The notes under the pieces were generated by a model. The model was not told the DNA's origin and did no database searches. It saw only the letters and a list, made by a program, of their open reading frames with translations. The position numbers and the translations under genes were made by a program. A DNA stretch of 64,000 nt. Origin: Empedobacter stercoris. Its GTDB lineage: Bacteria > Bacteroidota > Bacteroidia > Flavobacteriales > Weeksellaceae. The stretch lies in assembly GCF_965137335.1 (NCBI RefSeq), contig NZ_CBCRZD010000016.1; one strand, given 5' to 3'. Of this stretch, positions 7,318 to 14,088 are shown in pieces (the stretch's first letter is position 1; each line of letters starts with the position of its first letter).

Positions 7318-8287
7318 ACCTGCTGGCTGTGTTTTTAGGTTTGGATATTATGTTATCAACTTCTTTTTTCAGATAGTTTAAGTTGATTTTGTATTCTTCC
7401 GAATTGAGTTCGTCAAATTGTAATTGTTCGATAAACTCAAAAATATCTTGAAGTTTTCTACTTGTCAGATAATATTGTAAAACCGTTTCATTGATCTGAT
7501 AATCAGGATTGAGTTCATAATATCTTTTGATAAACAAATCAAAATAAGGTTGCTGATAAATGCTGAAAATATCGGCTTCGGGTGGTGCAAACTTTATTCC
7601 TTCCCAATCCAAAAGATATAATTTTTGTTTGTCTGTGATAAGATTCCAATGATGAATATCTGTATGACATAAACAATATTTTAAATCTTTTTCCTTTAAA
7701 GCATTTGATAAATTATACCATTCGTTGATTTGATTTTTTATAATTGAAAGATTAGGTTGCAGTACCGTTTTGATTTCCGTTTTTAGTTGGTCAAGGTTTT
7801 TGTCTATCCAATCGTTTAGTTTAGAAATAAACGAAAGGTCAAATGTTTCAGAAATCTGCGAAAGGTCAAAAGGAGTTTTTTTTAAATGATGTAACTGACT
7901 GACAATTTCGGCTAATTGAGTTATTTGCTCTTTGGTTAATTTTTTTTCTCCAACTGTTTCTCCTTTAATGTAATCAAACAAAACATATATATAATTTTCA
8001 TCTTCGCACCTAAAATCATCAGATTGCGTTTTAATCAATCGAATGATTTTTCCTTTCAGCAGAGTTTGATTATCAAGCCAATCCACAATGGGAAGATAAA
8101 GGTCGATGTGTTCCGTTAAATAAGAAGTTGATTTTCGACTTTTTTCATAAACTTTTAAAAAATAAAAATGCTCGTTTTCATCTTCTATTTTATAAGCCAA
8201 AGAAGCCCAACCACCTTTTTGTTTAGAAATTGTGTTTGTTTTGATAAGATATTTTTGTTGCAATGTTTTTATCAATGTTTCAACCAT
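7316..8287 (-). CDS. Aminoglycoside phosphotransferase-like kinase (APH/choline kinase fold)
   Basis: Cytoplasmic kinase of the APH fold, 323 residues from the chosen ATG. The catalytic loop CHTDIHHWN (H208, D210, N215) and the Mg-binding DWEG (D227) are intact, and the hinge segment YIYVLFDYIKGE near residue 105 fits the family. The fold covers aminoglycoside, spectinomycin and other small-molecule kinases, so the substrate is open; a resistance role is suggested by the neighbouring resistance cassettes. The frame extends upstream to 8359 but would cross the insertion core and the promoter, so 8287 (MVETLI) is taken as start. It is the first cassette, directly behind the array promoter, and should be the best expressed. 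Confidence 0.78.
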   Translation of the reverse strand: MVETLIKTLQQKYLIKTNTISKQKGGWASLAYKIEDENEHFYFLKVYEKSRKSTSYLTEHIDLYLPIVDWLDNQTLLKGKIIRLIKTQSDDFRCEDENYIYVLFDYIKGETVGEKKLTKEQITQLAEIVSQLHHLKKTPFDLSQISETFDLSFISKLNDWIDKNLDQLKTEIKTVLQPNLSIIKNQINEWYNLSNALKEKDLKYCLCHTDIHHWNLITDKQKLYLLDWEGIKFAPPEADIFSIYQQPYFDLFIKRYYELNPDYQINETVLQYYLTSRKLQDIFEFIEQLQFDELNSEEYKINLNYLKKEVDNIISKPKNTASR

Positions 8288-8317
8288 TTTATTTTGTCGG
8301 ATTTTTGGTTTCAGCTT

Positions 8318-8346
8318 GCAGGTAACTCTCAAATATACGCAACTTT
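8318..8346 (-). other. attI-like primary insertion site
   Basis: The first cassette begins here with GTTACCTGC on the minus strand (8326-8318), the reverse complement of the end of its own site 5. Left of the GTT (in reading direction) is recombinase-side sequence with AGAG in place of the AAACG or AACCG seen before GTT in the five palindromic sites, and no palindrome, as expected for an attI-type site. A second GTTGCG core-like motif stands about 18 bp upstream (8345-8340). Confidence 0.6.
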
Positions 8347-8360
8347 CTATAAAAACCAAA
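8330..8360 (-). promoter_or_regulatory. Outward promoter for the cassette array (Pc-like)
   Basis: Minus strand: TTTG at 8360-8357, 19 bases, then TATATTTG at 8337-8330. This is an exact match to the Bacteroidota vegetative promoter (-33 TTTG or TTG, 17-23 bases, -7 TAnnTTTG). The -7 box is 3 bases from the insertion core, so any cassette inserted at 8326 comes under it. Strength and start point are untested. Confidence 0.65.
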
Positions 8361-8458
8361 TAAAAAGTTAAAATAAATACTGTTTATTGAAAATGAGTAA
8401 ATTAAGTGTAGTTGTTAATTGCGTATTTAGTATTTATTATAGAAATTTTGTGTAATTT

Positions 8459-8466
8459 TATATTTG
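8459..8466 (+). promoter_or_regulatory. -7 box of the recombinase promoter
   Basis: TATATTTG on the plus strand, exact TAnnTTTG, 23 bases before the recombinase ATG. No TTG lies at the usual 17-23-base distance upstream, so the promoter may be weak or activator-dependent. Confidence 0.45.
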
Positions 8467-8489
8467 TTACAATACAAAATACGAATTTT

Positions 8490-9578
8490 ATGGACGCAAA
8501 TAATATTGTTAAATTTAATTATTTGAATTATCAATTCTCGCAGGGAATTCATAAGGAGAAAAAAGTTATTTGGATTCATTTTCCCTATAATGCAGTACTG
8601 ATAAGTCAGCTTAAAAATGTGGTAAACGTAAATTGGAGTCAATCAGTTAGAAAATGGTATGTAGCAGATACGCAGCTATCAAGGAAGTTGTTTAATTTGC
8701 CGGTAAAACATTCTGCTAAAAGTTCCCTTACACAGGTTGCCAGCATTAATCAAATAGAGCTTAAACGCTATACCGATCAACTAAAGCTGAAAGGATATAG
8801 TGTAAATACCATTAAAACATATACAACCGAATTTATTCAACTGCTTAAACTTCTTAAGACCTATCCCGTGTACGATTTGTCTACAGAAAAACTTCGTGGA
8901 TATTTTCTTTATTGTATCGATACCTTAAAATTATCCGAAAATCTAATCCACAGCCGTATGAATGCTGTTAAGTTTTATTTTGAACAGGTTTTGTATCGTG
9001 AACGATTTTTTATGGATATTCCTCGGCCTAAAAAACCAAGTATTTTACCCAAGGCTATTTCAACGCACGATATTAAAAAAATGCTTAAAACTATTGAGAA
9101 TAAAAAGCATTTGCTGTTGCTTAAAATGTGCTACGGTATGGGATTGCGTGTGAGTGAATTGGTACATCTTAAAGTTACCGATATTGATAGTAAGCGTATG
9201 CAGGTGCTAATTTGCGCAGGAAAAGGTAAAAAAGATCGGTATGCCGTTTTGCCTGAATCGGTTTTAGAAGAATTACGAGCTTATTATAAAGAATACCGAC
9301 CAAAAACGTATTTGTTCGAAGGGCAAAGTGGTGCACAATATTCGGTTCGATCGGTTCAGCAAGTATTTAAAAATGCCATGAAAAAAGCCAATATAAATAA
9401 AAAAGTAGGGGTCCACAGCCTGCGACATTCGTATGCCACGCATCTTATTGAACAAGGAACCGATATTAGATTTGTGCAAGATTTATTAGGTCATAAAGAT
9501 ATTAAAACTACCATGATTTACACCGGTTTAACCGATGCAGCCAAACGAAAAATCATCAGTCCGTTAGATCATTTGTAG
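8490..9578 (+). CDS. Tyrosine recombinase of the cassette array (XerC/D-like)
   Basis: Site-specific DNA recombinase, 362 residues from ATG 8490 (MDANNIVKF); the longer frame from 8412 adds a hydrophobic stretch ahead of the -7 box and is rejected. Layout: an N-terminal domain of about 80 residues with no assignment (segments VIWIHFPYN, VNWSQSVRKWYV), a SAM-like core-binding domain (about 88-180), then the catalytic domain with all six active-site residues: R220 (GLRVSEL), K245 (GKGKK), H309 and R312 (HSLRH), H335 (LGHKD) and the nucleophile Y344 (TTMIYT). The K-to-H spacing (64) resembles XerD and leaves no room for the extra segment of integron integrases. It is divergent from the cassettes it borders, so it is the likely recombinase of the array. 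Confidence 0.88.
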   Translation: MDANNIVKFNYLNYQFSQGIHKEKKVIWIHFPYNAVLISQLKNVVNVNWSQSVRKWYVADTQLSRKLFNLPVKHSAKSSLTQVASINQIELKRYTDQLKLKGYSVNTIKTYTTEFIQLLKLLKTYPVYDLSTEKLRGYFLYCIDTLKLSENLIHSRMNAVKFYFEQVLYRERFFMDIPRPKKPSILPKAISTHDIKKMLKTIENKKHLLLLKMCYGMGLRVSELVHLKVTDIDSKRMQVLICAGKGKKDRYAVLPESVLEELRAYYKEYRPKTYLFEGQSGAQYSVRSVQQVFKNAMKKANINKKVGVHSLRHSYATHLIEQGTDIRFVQDLLGHKDIKTTMIYTGLTDAAKRKIISPLDHL

Positions 9579-9693
9579 AAAAAATGAAATTTTAATCTCT
9601 AAATAAACAAATTCATTAGAAGTGACGAATGATAAACTTAATTGGTTAACCATTAACTTAAATGGAGGTTGTATGCACTAAAATGCACTTTTT

Positions 9694-9748
9694 CTATATC
9701 GGTTGTATAACCATTCTATATCCACGCTATATCCATTCTATATGGTTT
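9694..9748. repeat. Five tandem 11-bp repeats downstream of the recombinase
   Basis: Units CTATATCGGTT, GTATAACCATT, CTATATCCACG, CTATATCCATT and CTATATGGTTT follow each other without gaps (9694-9748), a period of about one helical turn. A 7-bp direct repeat ATGCACT (9673-9679, 9683-9689) lies just before. No gene is present in 9579-9848. The array could be a protein-binding site, perhaps of the recombinase or a directionality factor; this is inference. Confidence 0.6.
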
Positions 9749-9848
9749 GTTCGATGCTCGTATATCGAAGAATTAATTCCCCATTAGACAAAAAAAGTAA
9801 CTATTTAGCTAAAAAAGACAATTTATTACAGCAATGAGGAGCAACAAT

Positions 9849-10988
9849 TTATTTTTTTATGATTTTAGAGTGGTATTGATTTGAGTTTACATTGATGAAA
9901 TAAACACCAGTCGTAAGGTGTTCTAAATTTATTTGCGAGACAGCTGTTTGAAATTTTTTATCATAAACCTGCACTCCTACTTCATTGTATATGGTAATTC
10001 TTGGCTGCTGCAAAGTCTGAGAAAAATAAAGGTAGTTCTTTACTGGATTTGGATATACCTGTAAAGTAGAAATCGGATGATTTTTTGTATTCAACTTCTC
10101 TTGTGCTTGAGAAAAATGCAACAACGTCGCTAATGCCCCTTTGGCCACTTCTGTAAGATAAGTGAGATCTAAATGATCGATTATATCTTGAGAGGTATGC
10201 GCATAAGGAGTTTGATTTTGCTCGAAAAGTCCCGTTATCGGATAACCAACTGCTTGAAAAGGCATATAATCGGAACTGTAAGCATTCGATATTTTAGTTT
10301 GAAGCGATGTGTACAAGGGGAAAATAGTTGCCATTTGATTGGTTAATTCTGACGAAGCTGCATTATTCGATGTTGGATTGCTTTCGTCTTGTTCGCAAAT
10401 AATTGTCGTGTTTGCCTTGTTTGCTACTCCACCAACCTCATCTATATTGAGTACAGCTTTAATTTTTAGACTTTGAGGAACCGCAATTTTATTAACATAT
10501 TCTTGACTTCCGATCAAACCACGTTCTTCTCCTGTGAAATGTATAAATTTGATTGAATAATCGGTTTCAATATCTTTCATTAATCGAGCAATTTCCAATA
10601 AAGTTACGGTACCCGAGCCGTTATCATTTGCTCCAGGTCCATTTAAAGTATCGTAATGCCCATCAATAATAATGAATTCGTCAGGGTATTTTTTACCCAT
10701 TTTTGTTACAATAAGATTATACCCAACATTTCCAAAAACATTTACCGATTGCTGCTCAATCTGAGTATATCCATATTTTGCATAATAAGACTTTAACCAA
10801 CTGAAGGTGTAATCATGCGCCGAAGATCCTACGGTTTTAATTCCAAAATCTTGAAATTTTTGTAATTTTTGTTGAACAGAATCATATTTCACTTGATCTA
10901 CGATTGATTGGTAATAAGTGTTAACTTCTTGTGCATTTAACGTTATAGAAGCTAAAAGAACAAAATAAGGTAAAAATATATACTTCAT
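9849..10988 (-). CDS. Secreted M28-family zinc aminopeptidase with type IX sorting tail
   Basis: Secreted peptidase, 379 residues. A Sec signal peptide (residues 1-19, ending TLNAQ) is followed by the M28 catalytic domain: H in DGHYDT, D in GANDNGSG, the catalytic E in FTGEERGLIGS, D in LNIDEVGG and H in YAHTSQDI are the expected metal ligands and base. The C-terminal 80 residues form a type IX sorting domain (LQVYPNPVKNYLYF near 305, ending GVYFINVNSNQYHSKIIKK), so the protein should leave the cell through the GldKLMN machinery at 35022-39703. Single-gene unit; nearest upstream gene is the sirtuin, 36 bp away on the same strand. Confidence 0.9.
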   Translation of the reverse strand: MKYIFLPYFVLLASITLNAQEVNTYYQSIVDQVKYDSVQQKLQKFQDFGIKTVGSSAHDYTFSWLKSYYAKYGYTQIEQQSVNVFGNVGYNLIVTKMGKKYPDEFIIIDGHYDTLNGPGANDNGSGTVTLLEIARLMKDIETDYSIKFIHFTGEERGLIGSQEYVNKIAVPQSLKIKAVLNIDEVGGVANKANTTIICEQDESNPTSNNAASSELTNQMATIFPLYTSLQTKISNAYSSDYMPFQAVGYPITGLFEQNQTPYAHTSQDIIDHLDLTYLTEVAKGALATLLHFSQAQEKLNTKNHPISTLQVYPNPVKNYLYFSQTLQQPRITIYNEVGVQVYDKKFQTAVSQINLEHLTTGVYFINVNSNQYHSKIIKK

Positions 10989-11023
10989 GAACTATGATTT
11001 TAAACAATTTAAAACGTAAAATT

Positions 11024-11704
11024 CTAAAATTTATTCAAAATAGTTTTTAAATCATCTAAGCTTTCTGTTGCTTTTTTCTTGATATGAATAATTGAAGAAT
11101 CGGTATAAGAATCTGAAGGATCAATATACAGAATAGGCACATTTGGTTTTGCATAATCTTTGAGCGAAGCAGCGGGATATACTTGCATCGATGTTCCAAT
11201 AATCATCAAAATATCTGCTGTCAAAACCTCATCAATTGCATTTTCTATTTCAGGAACCATTTCTCCAAACCACACAATATGCGGACGGAGCTGATTTCCG
11301 TCTTCTGCTAAATCGCCAAGTTTGATTTCATTATTCCAATCAACAATCAACTTTTCGTTTTTTTCGCTACGTGCTTTTCTTAACTCACCATGTAAATGAA
11401 TCACTTTAGAAGAACCAGCTCTCTCATGCAAATCGTCTACATTCTGAGTGATAATCGAAACATCAAAATCCTGTTCTAACTCTTTTAGAAAAAAATGCGC
11501 TGCATTTGGTTCAACTTCGAACAATTGTTTGCGACGTTGATTGTAAAAATCTTGTACCAATTTCGGATTTCTAAGGTAACCATCAATAGAAGCAACCTCC
11601 ATAATATCGTGATTTTCCCACAATCCGTTTGCATCTCTAAAAGTAGATAGTCCACTTTCGGCACTAATTCCTGCTCCCGTTAAAACCACCAATTTCTTTT
11701 TCAT
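11024..11704 (-). CDS. cobB: Sir2-family NAD-dependent protein deacylase, zinc site absent
   Basis: Sirtuin of 226 residues that removes acyl groups from lysines using NAD. The NAD-binding GAGISAESGLSTFRD opens the protein; QNVDDLHERAG and the catalytic histidine in VIHLHGEL follow; the RPHIVWFGE segment is intact. After HGEL, where most bacterial sirtuins hold a four-cysteine zinc knuckle, there are no cysteines (KARSEKNEKLIVDW...), so this is a zinc-less form. An R residue for succinyl-lysine preference is not judged here. A 31-bp perfect palindrome ends the upstream region 6 bp before its ATG, pointing to specific regulation. Confidence 0.88.
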   Translation of the reverse strand: MKKKLVVLTGAGISAESGLSTFRDANGLWENHDIMEVASIDGYLRNPKLVQDFYNQRRKQLFEVEPNAAHFFLKELEQDFDVSIITQNVDDLHERAGSSKVIHLHGELRKARSEKNEKLIVDWNNEIKLGDLAEDGNQLRPHIVWFGEMVPEIENAIDEVLTADILMIIGTSMQVYPAASLKDYAKPNVPILYIDPSDSYTDSSIIHIKKKATESLDDLKTILNKF

Positions 11705-11710
11705 TGTATT

Positions 11711-11741
11711 GTTTTATAACGTAAATATAACGTTATAAAAC
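11711..11741 (-). promoter_or_regulatory. Perfect inverted repeat upstream of the sirtuin gene
   Basis: Two 12-bp arms, GTTTTATAACGT (11711-11722) and ACGTTATAAAAC (11730-11741), separated by 7 bases, all 24 arm positions paired. It begins 7 bp upstream of the sirtuin start codon and includes TATATTTA, one mismatch from the -7 box. A repressor site is the simplest reading; the regulator is unknown. Confidence 0.6.
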
Positions 11742-11744
11742 AAG

Positions 11745-11772
11745 AAAACTCCACTTTTACAAATGGAGTTTT
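11745..11772 (-). terminator. Rho-independent terminator after the small membrane ORF
   Basis: Stem AAAACTCCA/TGGAGTTTT (11745-11753, 11764-11772). On the minus strand it follows the small ORF at 11778-11873. Confidence 0.6.
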
Positions 11773-11777
11773 TTAGG

Positions 11778-11873
11778 TTATTTCATCTTTCTTAATTCAT
11801 CTATTTTCACCAAACACATCACACAAAATGTAACAAACATGGTTAGCGTAAGAATAATAGCGTTAGTTAACAT
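11778..11873 (-). CDS. Small hydrophobic protein (31 aa)
   Basis: A 31-codon frame, starting MLTNAIILTLTMFVTFCV and ending IDELRKMK: one membrane-spanning helix followed by a short charged tail. It is followed within 6 bp by a good terminator on the same strand, which makes a real transcript more likely. No clear ribosome binding site. I do not recognise it; it could be a small membrane subunit or a chance frame. The rest of the 494-bp gap 11705-12198 holds the sirtuin palindrome and two terminators. Confidence 0.4.
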   Translation of the reverse strand: MLTNAIILTLTMFVTFCVMCLVKIDELRKMK

Positions 11874-12000
11874 AAGCTTTGGTTTTATAGATTAATATTT
11901 TTATTAAAGTTACTATGAAACATTCTTCTGAAATAATTTTTTAGATATAAAAACACACTTAACTTATTTATTTTTAATGAATAAACATTATTATTTAACC

Positions 12001-12031
12001 AAAAAAAACCTCAATTGGAACACAACTGAGG
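12001..12031 (-). terminator. Terminator-like hairpin in the gap before fadE end
   Basis: Stem CCTCAATTG/CAACTGAGG (12009-12017, 12023-12031, one G-T pair) followed on the minus strand by eight T. No annotated gene ends directly before it; it may end a short transcript from 12050-12140. Confidence 0.45.
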
Positions 12032-12144
12032 CCTTTCTCTACTAAAACTTAAGTACCATGAAAACTCAACTAACTTATATAAATACTAGTACTTGACTTA
12101 TATTCATCAAACGATATACCAAATTAATATTCAAGCTATTAAAT

Positions 12145-12172
12145 ATAAAAAAAGTAGTCAAAATTGACTGCT
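12145..12172 (-). terminator. Terminator of the fad operon
   Basis: Stem AGTAGTCAA/TTGACTGCT (12153-12161, 12164-12172) with a T run on the minus strand, 27 bp after the fadE stop codon. Confidence 0.7.
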
Positions 12173-12198
12173 TTAGATAATTTAACTTTAAAATAGTA

Positions 12199-14001
12199 TT
12201 AGAACGTGTATTTATTTTCTTTGATTAAAAGATCTGCGATTTCAGTTTTTAAGTTCACTATGTTTGGATATTCGTTGTAACGCGTAAACCTTCTTAAACC
12301 TGATAACATCATACGTTGCTCATCTCCTTCTGTGAAAGAAATAATTCCGCGAGTTGCTTCTGATTTGATAATCTCAACAGATTTGAATAACTGTAATTGA
12401 ACTAATTTTTCTGCATTTTTCGCAGCGTCAGCACCTTTTGTATTTGCAATTTTTTCTGCACGTAACATCGCAGATTCTACCATATAAATTTCTTGCATGA
12501 TACGCGAAGCAGCAATAATCAATTGTTGGTGTTGTTCTAATTCAGCTCCAAATTTTTGTAATGCTGAACCCGCAACCATAAAGAATGCTTTTTTCAGATT
12601 AGAAATAATTTCTTTTTCTTGTGCAAATAATTCTGAATAATCTGGAACATCAAAAGATGGAATTGACATTAATTCGTTGGCAACATTCATTGCTGGAGAC
12701 ATTAAATCTAATTTTCCTTTGAATGCACGTTTCACCAACATCGAAATACATAATAAGGTATTGATTTCGTTTGTTCCTTCGTAAATTCTTGAGATACGCG
12801 CATCTCTCCAAGCTGCTTCCATTGGCATTTCTTTCGAATACCCCATTCCTCCGTAAATCTGAATTCCTTGATCGGCAGAAACTTGAGCTGCATCAGAAAT
12901 CCAAACTTTCAAAATAGAAGCTTCAATTGCATATTCTTCGATACCTTTTAACTCGGCTTCGTTATGTGGCATTCCTTTCGCAATATTATCTTCGATTGCA
13001 TCTTCTACATCTTTTGCCGCGCGATAAGCACCCGCTTCTGAAGTAAACGCAGAAACAGCCATATCAGCTAATTTTTCTTTGATTGCTCCAAATGTATTGA
13101 TTGATGTATTGAACTGTTTACGTTCTGCTGCATATTGTAAAGAATAATCTAAAATACGACGTTGAGCATCTAAACATGCCGCCCCTAATTTGATACGACC
13201 AACATTCAATGCATTCATTGCGATTTTAAATCCTCCGTTTCTTTCTCCTAAAAGATTTTCAACTGGAACACGAACTTCATTAAAGAAAACTTGACGTGTT
13301 GATGAAGATACAATTCCTAATTTATCTTCTTCTTCTCCTAAAGAAAAACCAGCACCCGCTTTATCTTTTTCTACGATGAAAGCAGTGATGTTTTTATCCT
13401 CATCGATACGTGCAAAAACAATGAATAAATCTGCAAAACCAGCATTTGTAATCCACATTTTTTGACCTGTGATGATGTATTCTTTTCCATCTTCAGAAAG
13501 AACAGCTTTTGTTTTTCCCGAATTTGCATCAGAACCTGCTTCTGGCTCAGTTAAACAATACGAAGCAAACCATTCTCCTGTTGCTAATTTTGGTAAATAT
13601 TTTTGTTTTTGCTCTTCTGTTCCGTATAAAGTGATTGGCATTGTACCAATTCCGGTATGTGCACCGAAAGCTGTTGCTAAAGACCCTGTCGCTCCAGAAA
13701 TGTAATCGCAAACTAACATTGTAGTAACGAATCCCATTCCCATTCCACCGTATTCTTCTGGAACAGAAATTCCTAATAATCCTAATTCACCAATTTTTCG
13801 CATTAATTCTTCAATTAACGCATAATCTTTTTTCTCGATTTGGTGTTTATTCGGAACTACTTCTTTATCGATAAATTCTTTTGCTGATTGCAAAATCATT
13901 TGTTGTTCTTCTGATAAATCTTCGTAAGTGAAGATGTCGTTAAAAGAGGCATCTTTAATTAAGTATTGACCTCCTATTAATCTATTTGGATTTGTAGACA
14001 T
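12199..14001 (-). CDS. fadE: Acyl-CoA dehydrogenase (FadE type)
   Basis: FAD enzyme for the first step of fatty acid beta-oxidation, 600 residues. N-terminal and middle acyl-CoA dehydrogenase domains are clear (GGMGMGFVTT, CLTEPEAGSDA, ITGQKMWITNAG), followed by the C-terminal FAD domain with GIQIYGGMGY and RISRIYEGTNEI, whose glutamate is the catalytic base in this family. An additional C-terminal region of about 170 residues is the one found in long-chain forms such as Bacillus FadE. It is the last gene of marR-fadN-fadA-fadE, 87 bp after fadA, and is followed by a terminator. Confidence 0.93.
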   Translation of the reverse strand: MSTNPNRLIGGQYLIKDASFNDIFTYEDLSEEQQMILQSAKEFIDKEVVPNKHQIEKKDYALIEELMRKIGELGLLGISVPEEYGGMGMGFVTTMLVCDYISGATGSLATAFGAHTGIGTMPITLYGTEEQKQKYLPKLATGEWFASYCLTEPEAGSDANSGKTKAVLSEDGKEYIITGQKMWITNAGFADLFIVFARIDEDKNITAFIVEKDKAGAGFSLGEEEDKLGIVSSSTRQVFFNEVRVPVENLLGERNGGFKIAMNALNVGRIKLGAACLDAQRRILDYSLQYAAERKQFNTSINTFGAIKEKLADMAVSAFTSEAGAYRAAKDVEDAIEDNIAKGMPHNEAELKGIEEYAIEASILKVWISDAAQVSADQGIQIYGGMGYSKEMPMEAAWRDARISRIYEGTNEINTLLCISMLVKRAFKGKLDLMSPAMNVANELMSIPSFDVPDYSELFAQEKEIISNLKKAFFMVAGSALQKFGAELEQHQQLIIAASRIMQEIYMVESAMLRAEKIANTKGADAAKNAEKLVQLQLFKSVEIIKSEATRGIISFTEGDEQRMMLSGLRRFTRYNEYPNIVNLKTEIADLLIKENKYTF

Positions 14002-14088
14002 ATTTTTTTGTTGTTTTAGATATTAGATTTTAGAAATGAGAAGTTAGATAAATCTGAAATCTATAATCTAACCTCTCAATTCTGTGTA

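Larger units (their letters stand above)
2071..8490 (-). mobile_element. Integron-like array of five resistance and unknown gene cassettes
   Basis: All genes from 8287 down to 2269 are on the minus strand and point away from the plus-strand recombinase at 8490. Five palindromic sites (cores at 7195/7317, 6270/6393, 4314/4499, 3192/3377, 2070/2255) divide the stretch into units of 1129, 925, 1956, 1122 and 1122 bp. In each unit the first 9-10 bases (GTTACCTGC, GTTATATGCC, GTTGGTGGCA, GTTGGCGGTA twice) are the exact reverse complement of the outer end of that unit's own palindrome. This matches the circular-cassette logic of integrons, where the attC outer core is completed by the cassette 5' end. 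Cargo is kinase, DUF1871 pair, ABC-F, and lnu twice. Recombination activity is inferred. Confidence 0.8.

Noticed and set aside
8288..8359. Longer start of the kinase gene
   Set aside because: It would read through the array promoter and across the insertion core, so it cannot belong to the cassette.
8412..8489. Longer start of the recombinase (26 extra residues)
   Set aside because: The extension is hydrophobic, contains the -7 box region and lies upstream of a good ATG at 8490.
8490..9578. Naming the recombinase IntI
   Set aside because: Catalytic spacing is of XerC/D type and the integron-specific segment is absent; only the array layout is integron-like.
9694..9748. CRISPR array
   Set aside because: Units of 11 bp without spacers and no cas genes; nothing else in the window looks like a CRISPR.
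12053..12100. Peptide frames of 5 and 12 codons (MVLKF on minus, MKTQLTYINTST on plus)
   Set aside because: Too short to support; no clear ribosome binding site and no matching downstream gene to regulate.
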